From assembly GCF_900240995.1 (NCBI RefSeq), contig NZ_LT965953.1:1075303-1139302 (forward strand): a stretch of 64,000 nt of DNA, written 5' to 3'. Under the pieces are notes generated by a model, which made no database searches, was not told the origin of the DNA, and worked only from the letters and a program-made list of their open reading frames with translations. This DNA comes from Bacillus sp. Marseille-P3661. Its GTDB lineage: Bacteria; Bacillota; Bacilli; Bacillales; Bacillaceae_J. Positions 59,354 to 64,000 of the stretch are shown here, piece by piece; position 1 is the first letter of the stretch; the number at the start of each line of letters is the position of its first letter. The translations under genes were made by a program, and so were the position numbers.

Positions 59354-60475
59354 ATGATAATAAATAGAGAACGGTTAATTAAAGAATTTCTTGAACTAGT
59401 TCAAGTGGACTCTGAAACGAAATATGAAACAGAAATAGCTAAAGTTTTAAAGCAGAAATTTGAGAAACTAGGATTGGATGTTGTCGAAGATGATACAACG
59501 TCCGAAACAGGACATGGAGCAGGGAATTTAGTTTGTACTCTAGCAGCAACAAAAGAAGGTGTAGATACCATTTATTTTACATCACATATGGATACTGTCG
59601 TACCAGGTAAGAGTGTTAAACCATCGATTAAAGATGATCGCATCATTACAGATGGCACGACTATTCTTGGTGCAGATGATAAAGCTGGATTAGCTGCGAT
59701 GCTAGAGGCTATTCAAGTATTAAAAGAACAAAATACACAACATGGGACTATACAGTTTGTCATTACGGTTGGTGAAGAGTCAGGCTTGGTTGGGGCCAAA
59801 GCTCTCGATGCGTCATTATTAACTGCTAAATACGGCTATGCTTTAGATAGTGATGGCGAGGTCGGTAATATTATTGTGGCAGCTCCTACTCAAGCGAAAG
59901 TGAAAGCAATTATTAAAGGAAAAACTGCACATGCAGGTGTTGCACCGGAAAAAGGAGTGTCTGCAATTACAATTGCAGCGAAAGCGATATCAAAAATGCC
60001 ACTAGGTCGGATTGATGAAGAAACGACAGCGAACATTGGCCGTTTTGAAGGAGGAACACAAACAAATATCGTATGTGACCATGTTGAGATACTTGCGGAG
60101 GCGCGCTCATTAATAAATGAAAAAATGGAAAATCAAGTAGCAAAAATGAAGGACGCCTTTGAATCAGTTGCCAAAAGTATGGGTGGAGAAGCGATCGTTG
60201 AAATTGATGTCATGTATCCTGGTTTTAAATACGGTGAAGGCGACCATGTTGTCGAGATTGCAAAACAGGCAGTTAATAAAATTGGCCGGATTCCTAAGCT
60301 TCAACAATCAGGTGGCGGCAGCGATGCTAATATATTTGTTGGCCATGGCGTACCAACGGTCAATCTAGCAGTAGGTTATGAAGAAATTCATACAACGAAT
60401 GAAAAGATGCCAATTCAGGAACTTGTAAAGACAGCAGAGCTAGTTTTTGCTATCATTAATGAAGTGGCACAATAA
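59354..60475 (+). CDS. yqjE: M20 family peptidase T-like (YqjE)
   Basis: Predicted zinc tripeptidase/aminopeptidase of the M20 family, 373 residues. Metal ligands seen in FTSHMDTVVPG, LGADDKAGLAAMLE, TVGEESGLVGAKALD, and a C-terminal His in EEIHTTNEKM; GKTAHAGVAPEKG is the lid-domain motif. Strong ribosome site taggaggt (59338-59346 region) fixes ATG 59354 over an earlier 59330. Cytoplasmic. Substrate not known. Confidence 0.92.
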   Translation: MIINRERLIKEFLELVQVDSETKYETEIAKVLKQKFEKLGLDVVEDDTTSETGHGAGNLVCTLAATKEGVDTIYFTSHMDTVVPGKSVKPSIKDDRIITDGTTILGADDKAGLAAMLEAIQVLKEQNTQHGTIQFVITVGEESGLVGAKALDASLLTAKYGYALDSDGEVGNIIVAAPTQAKVKAIIKGKTAHAGVAPEKGVSAITIAAKAISKMPLGRIDEETTANIGRFEGGTQTNIVCDHVEILAEARSLINEKMENQVAKMKDAFESVAKSMGGEAIVEIDVMYPGFKYGEGDHVVEIAKQAVNKIGRIPKLQQSGGGSDANIFVGHGVPTVNLAVGYEEIHTTNEKMPIQELVKTAELVFAIINEVAQ

Positions 60476-60480
60476 TAATA

Positions 60481-60518
60481 AAGAAAAGGGACTTTATTTT
60501 ATAGTCCCTTTATTTTAT
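60481..60518 (+). terminator. yqjE terminator
   Basis: Stem aaagggact / agtcccttt (60485-60493 with 60503-60511), 9-nt AT loop, T-rich tail. Confidence 0.82.
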
Positions 60519-60636
60519 GTTAAGAATAACTACATATTAAGCTTTTGACTTGTGTGAAGAGTTAATCATTTCGTTAAAGAGGACTCGCAGTTAATAAAGC
60601 ATGTGTTTTTCTAAAAATGGATGTGGTGTGGTAATT

Positions 60637-61920
60637 ATGCGTGATATGTATCCGAAAAATGGAAGAGTTATTTTACATGTGGATATGAATAGTTTTTATG
60701 CATCAGTTGAGATGTCATATGATGCAACATTAAAGGGTAAACCTCTTGCTATAGCAGGTAATCCTGAGGAACGTAGAGGTATCATTGTTACTTGTAGCTA
60801 TGAAGCCAGGGCTAAGGGTGTCAAAACAACAATGCCCCTTTGGGAAGCAAAAAAACTATGTCCCGATTTGATTATTATGACACCTGATTTTGGGAAATAT
60901 CGAAAAGCTTCAATAGCAATGTTCCAATTATTATCACAATATAGTTCATTAGTTCAACCCGTTTCCATTGATGAAGGCTATCTAGATATTACAGACTGTT
61001 ATTCAATGGGTACACCATTAGAGATAGCAACGATTATCCAAAAGCAAATAAAAGATGAATTAGACTTACCTTGTAGTATTGGAATAGCTCCAAATAAGTT
61101 TTTAGCGAAGACAGCCTCCGACATGAAAAAACCAATGGGAATTACTGTATTGCGCAAACGTGATGTACCTGTAAAGCTTTGGCCTTTGAAGGTTGAGGAA
61201 ATGCATGGAATTGGTAAACGAACGGCTGAAAAGTTAAATAAAATAGGAGTTATTACAATTGAAAATCTTGCTAAGGCTAATGATATTCAGCTTAAACAAT
61301 TACTAGGAATTAATGGAATACGTTTAAAAGCGCGAGCAAATGGAGAAGATAATCGTTCGGTAGACCCGGATGCTGTTTCCGAGTTTAAAAGCATTGGAAA
61401 TTCTACGACGTTACCTGAGGATACAACTGATGAAATGATCATTGAGACGGTTTTAAATAAATTAGCAAAATCTGTTGAAGAAAGAATGCATAGGCAACAA
61501 ATGCTAACATGGAACGTTCAACTTACGATCAGATATCATAATCGAAAAACAATCACGAGAAGTCGAAAGCTAAAAAATGCTATCCATAAAAAAGAGGATA
61601 TATTCAAATCTGCAAAGTTGCTATATGAAAAGCATTGGAGCGGAGAACCAATTCGCCTATTAGGAATTACAGCTCAAGATTTAGAAGAGAAAAAAGATTC
61701 AACCAAACAGCTGTCCCTATTTACATTCGAACAGGAAATCAAGGATGAACCCCTAATTAATACAATGGATAAACTAAAAAAAAGATACGGTGAATCGATT
61801 ATCAAAAAAGGAGTAAACAAAATAACTAATAAGAAACATATTACAGATGGTTCGATTGAGCCAACGACGAGTTTTCAAAAAGACTTTTTACGAGACTATA
61901 AGTTTGGAAAGAAGGATTAA
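60637..61920 (+). CDS. dinB: DNA polymerase IV (Y family; YqjH/PolY1)
   Basis: Error-prone translesion polymerase. About 428 residues. [14 protein letters not shown] gives the first catalytic Asp, and [12 protein letters not shown] the Asp-Glu pair; the thumb has [13 protein letters not shown], the little finger follows, and the short C-terminal tail has QLSLFTFE, a beta-clamp-binding motif. Start is uncertain: ATG 60637 or ATG 60646, with 60601 less likely. No LexA box is obvious upstream. Two bases before the rnz start, so co-transcribed. Confidence 0.93.
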   Translation: MRDMYPKNGRVILHVDMNSFYASVEMSYDATLKGKPLAIAGNPEERRGIIVTCSYEARAKGVKTTMPLWEAKKLCPDLIIMTPDFGKYRKASIAMFQLLSQYSSLVQPVSIDEGYLDITDCYSMGTPLEIATIIQKQIKDELDLPCSIGIAPNKFLAKTASDMKKPMGITVLRKRDVPVKLWPLKVEEMHGIGKRTAEKLNKIGVITIENLAKANDIQLKQLLGINGIRLKARANGEDNRSVDPDAVSEFKSIGNSTTLPEDTTDEMIIETVLNKLAKSVEERMHRQQMLTWNVQLTIRYHNRKTITRSRKLKNAIHKKEDIFKSAKLLYEKHWSGEPIRLLGITAQDLEEKKDSTKQLSLFTFEQEIKDEPLINTMDKLKKRYGESIIKKGVNKITNKKHITDGSIEPTTSFQKDFLRDYKFGKKD

Positions 61921-61922
61921 AG

Positions 61923-62846
61923 TTGGAGTTAATTTTTCTAGGCACTGGCGCTGGCATCCCTGCTAAAGCAAGAAATGTTTCTGCAATTGCATTAAACCTA
62001 TTACAAGAACGTGGAACAACTTGGTTATTTGATTGTGGTGAAGCTACTCAACATCAAATCTTACATACTACAATAAAACCGAGAAAAATTGAAAAAATAT
62101 TTATAACACACCTACACGGGGACCATATATTTGGATTGCCAGGGCTGTTAGGGAGCCGCTCATTTCAAGGAGGCGACTCACTGTTAACAATCTATGGACC
62201 AAAAGGACTAAAAGAATATGTTCAAGTTTCATTAAAAGCAAGTACAACTCATTTAAGTTATCCAATTGAGATTAACGAAATAGAAGAAGGCACTATTTTT
62301 GAGGATGAACAATTTATAATAGAAGTGAGATTATTAGAACATGGAATACCTTGTTTTGGATATAAAATAGTTGAAAAGGATATTAAAGGATCCTTACAAG
62401 TGGATAAACTTAAACAGATTGGAATACCGCCTGGGCCAATTTATCAGCAGTTAAAGAAGCAAGAAATGGTTACTTTGGATGATGGTACTGTATTAAAATC
62501 GGCTGAATTTTTAGGACCCAATAAAAGTGGAAGAAAATTAGCGATACTTGGAGATACACGTTCTTGCTCAAATGCCTACGAATTAGCAAAGGATGTAGAT
62601 GTTCTCGTACATGAGGCCACTTTTGGACAAGAAGATGAAGAGATCGCACATGATTATTTTCATTCGACTACAACGCAAGCAGCAAAGATTGCTGTGCAAG
62701 CGAATGTAAAGAAACTAATATTAACACATATTAGTTCACGTTATCAAAAAGAAGATATGAAAGGTCTTCTTGATCAAGCGACCCGAATATTTCCAAATAC
62801 CAATATTGCCCATGATTTTTGGCAATTTAAAATTGATAGAGAGTAA
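61923..62846 (+). CDS. rnz: Ribonuclease Z
   Basis: Metallo-beta-lactamase-fold endonuclease that matures the 3' end of tRNAs lacking encoded CCA. 307 residues. [16 protein letters not shown], the zinc motif [19 protein letters not shown], and LTHISSRY; the exosite arm is at about residues 160-185. Starts with TTG 61923, two bases after dinB; gaagga about ten bases upstream. No ordinary terminator follows before the repeat array begins. Confidence 0.95.
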   Translation: MELIFLGTGAGIPAKARNVSAIALNLLQERGTTWLFDCGEATQHQILHTTIKPRKIEKIFITHLHGDHIFGLPGLLGSRSFQGGDSLLTIYGPKGLKEYVQVSLKASTTHLSYPIEINEIEEGTIFEDEQFIIEVRLLEHGIPCFGYKIVEKDIKGSLQVDKLKQIGIPPGPIYQQLKKQEMVTLDDGTVLKSAEFLGPNKSGRKLAILGDTRSCSNAYELAKDVDVLVHEATFGQEDEEIAHDYFHSTTTQAAKIAVQANVKKLILTHISSRYQKEDMKGLLDQATRIFPNTNIAHDFWQFKIDRE

Positions 62847-62854
62847 TAAAGTAT

Positions 62855-63770
62855 GCAGTTAGTTCGGAATCCGTGGTGGATTTGAGGGCAATGTGTAGAA
62901 AGCGGAGTCTATAGTCAGAAACCGAGGTGTATTCTGATAGAGCAAGGTAGTGATAGCGGAATCGAGTCAGAAACAGCAGTGTATTCTGACAGAACAAGGC
63001 CGAAAAATCGAAATCGAGTCAGAAACAGCAGTGTATTCTGACAGAACAAGGCCGAAAAATCGAAATCGAGTCAGAATCCGTATTGTATTCTGACAGAACA
63101 AGGCCGAAACGTCGAAATCGAGTCAGAATCCGTATTGTATTCTGACAGAACAAGGCCGAAAAGCCGAAATCGAGTCAGAAACAGCAGTGAATTCTGACAG
63201 AACAAGGCCGAAAAATCGAAATCGAGTCAGAATCCGTATTGTATTCTGACAGAACAAGGCCGAAAAGCCGAAATCGAGTCAGAATCCGCAGTGAATTCTG
63301 ACAGAACAAGGCCGAAAAATCAAAATCGAGTCAGAATCCGTATTGTATTCTGACAGAACAAGGCCGAAAAATCGAAATCGAGTCAGAAACAGCAGTGAAT
63401 TCTGACAGAACAAGGCCAAAAAAGCTGAATCGAGTCAGAAACAGCAGTGAATTCTGACAGAGCAAGGCCAAAAAATCAAAATCGAGTCAGAAACAGCAGT
63501 GAATTCTGACAGAGCAAGGCCGAAAAGCCGAAATCGAGTCAGAAACAGCAGTGAATTCTGACAGAACAAGGCCGAAACGTCGAAATCGAGTCAGAAACAG
63601 CAGTGAATTCTGACAGAACAAGGCCGAAAAATCGAAATCGAGTCAGAATCCGTAGTGAATTCTGACAGAACAAGGCCAAAAAATCGAAATCAGTCATAAA
63701 CAGCAGTGAATTCTGACAGAACAAGGCCGAAAAGTCGAAATCGAGCCACTGTGATTCTGACCTCTAACAT
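62855..63770. repeat. 52-bp tandem repeat array with an inverted repeat in each unit
   Basis: The mark GAGTCAG recurs at 62964, 63016, 63068, 63120, 63172, 63224, 63276, 63328, 63380, 63432, 63484, 63536, 63588 and 63640, exactly 52 bp apart each time. Decayed units flank this core (about 62860, 62912, 63690, 63743). Each unit contains GTCAGAA...TTCTGAC; type B units extend it to GTCAGAAT/ATTCTGAC. Type A has AAACAGCAGTGAATTC, type B AATCCGTATTGTATTC, and hybrids occur. 52 is not a multiple of three, so the array is not coding. Units abut with no unique spacers, so it is not CRISPR. Confidence 0.97.
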
Positions 63771-63780
63771 TAGGTTGCTA

Positions 63781-63807
63781 TAATAATAATAATAATAATA
63801 ATAATAA
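63781..63807. repeat. (TAA)9 trinucleotide microsatellite
   Basis: Nine perfect TAA units directly before the terminator stem; such runs can vary in length by slippage. Confidence 0.95.
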
Positions 63808-63840
63808 AAGACCAAATCAAATTCGATTTGGTCTTTTATT
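63803..63840. terminator. Bidirectional terminator at the window end
   Basis: Perfect 16-bp stem aataaaagaccaaatc / gatttggtcttttatt (63803-63818 with 63825-63840), 6-nt loop, symmetric, between the plus-strand rnz side and the minus-strand gene end. Confidence 0.88.
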
Positions 63841-63881
63841 AAGTAACTAATGATTAAATTAACGTTACTGGAATATTCTTT

Positions 63882-64000
63882 TTATAGATATGGGCTCTCA
63901 TGTTTAGCTTTTAATCGATTCCAACGTCGGTTTACTTCAGCTTCAAATTCACGAAGCATACCAGCGTTTTCTTCTTTTAAAAGGTGCTTTGTTTTCCCCA
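63882..64000 (-). CDS. 3' end of an unrecognised gene (partial)
   Basis: The minus strand is open from the window edge for 38 codons and ends at TAA (63884-63882). The C-terminus is charged and helical: ENAGMLREFEAEVNRRW, then LKAKHESPYL. It has coding character, and a terminator follows at the right distance, but I do not recognise the family. It runs toward rnz. Confidence 0.6.
   Translation of the reverse strand, partial: GKTKHLLKEENAGMLREFEAEVNRRWNRLKAKHESPYL

Noticed and set aside
62964-63720. CRISPR array.
   Set aside because: Units are directly contiguous 52-bp repeats with no unique spacers, and no cas genes are present.
63539-63724. Minus-strand reading frame through the repeats.
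   Set aside because: The 52-bp period shifts frame each unit; the frame is a by-product of the repeat.

Overview
The window is chromosomal DNA of an endospore-forming, low-GC Bacillaceae bacterium. Gene content and order follow the Bacillus subtilis yqh-yqi-yqj segment (gcv, spoIIIA, acc, nusB-folD-xse-ispA-dxs-tlyA-argR-recN-spoIVB-spo0A, bkd, yqj) almost gene for gene. An OLE RNA with its partner gene oapA, a cobalamin-dependent ribonucleotide reductase and a methylmalonyl-CoA mutase locus point to an extremophilic (alkaliphilic, halophilic or anaerobic) relative rather than to B. subtilis. That placement is inference.

Layout. 1-3336: end of the glycine-cleavage operon (gcvT 3' part, gcvPA, gcvPB). 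3397-4884: a rhodanese and the lipoate-pathway octanoyltransferase lipM. 5060-9147: nrdJ, split by a 1253-nt group I intron that carries its own homing-endonuclease gene; a candidate NrdR operator lies upstream. 9274-14715: splB, yqhO, yqhP, yqhR, yqhT, efp. 14884-20609: yqhV and the eight-gene spoIIIA operon behind a sigma-E promoter. 20832-31373: accB, accC, yqhY, then nusB-folD-xseA-xseB-ispA-OLE RNA-oapA-dxs-tlyA. 31551-36384: argR behind candidate ARG boxes, recN, spoIVB, and spo0A behind a sigma-H promoter with a 0A box. 36487-38809: a SRPBCC protein, aspartokinase and yqzF. 38965-48766: bkdR, a sigma-54 promoter, a decayed ptb, and bcd-buk-lpdV-bkdAA-bkdAB-bkdB. 48973-54435: mutA-mutB-meaB. 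54754-62846: brxB, yqjA, an L,D-transpeptidase, the tiny Prli42 gene, mce, an acyl-CoA carboxylase, yqjE, dinB and rnz. 62855-63770: a 52-bp tandem repeat array, then a (TAA)9 run, a convergent terminator and the 3' end of an unrecognised minus-strand gene.

How it works together. The bkd operon oxidises branched 2-oxo acids; isoleucine and valine carbon reaches propionyl-CoA, and the carboxylase, epimerase and B12-dependent mutase carry it to succinyl-CoA. Cobalamin is therefore needed for both DNA precursors (NrdJ) and propionate metabolism. GcvPA/PB, LpdV, LipM and BkdB form a lipoyl-enzyme theme. SpoIIIA, SpoIVB, Spo0A and SplB are sporulation or spore functions.

Most notable: the nrdJ intron, whose splice sites are fixed by matching P1 and P10 pairings; OLE-oapA; the ptb relic directly behind the sigma-54 promoter; the 30-codon Prli42 gene; and the 52-bp palindrome-bearing array. 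I saw no wholly new multi-gene system.
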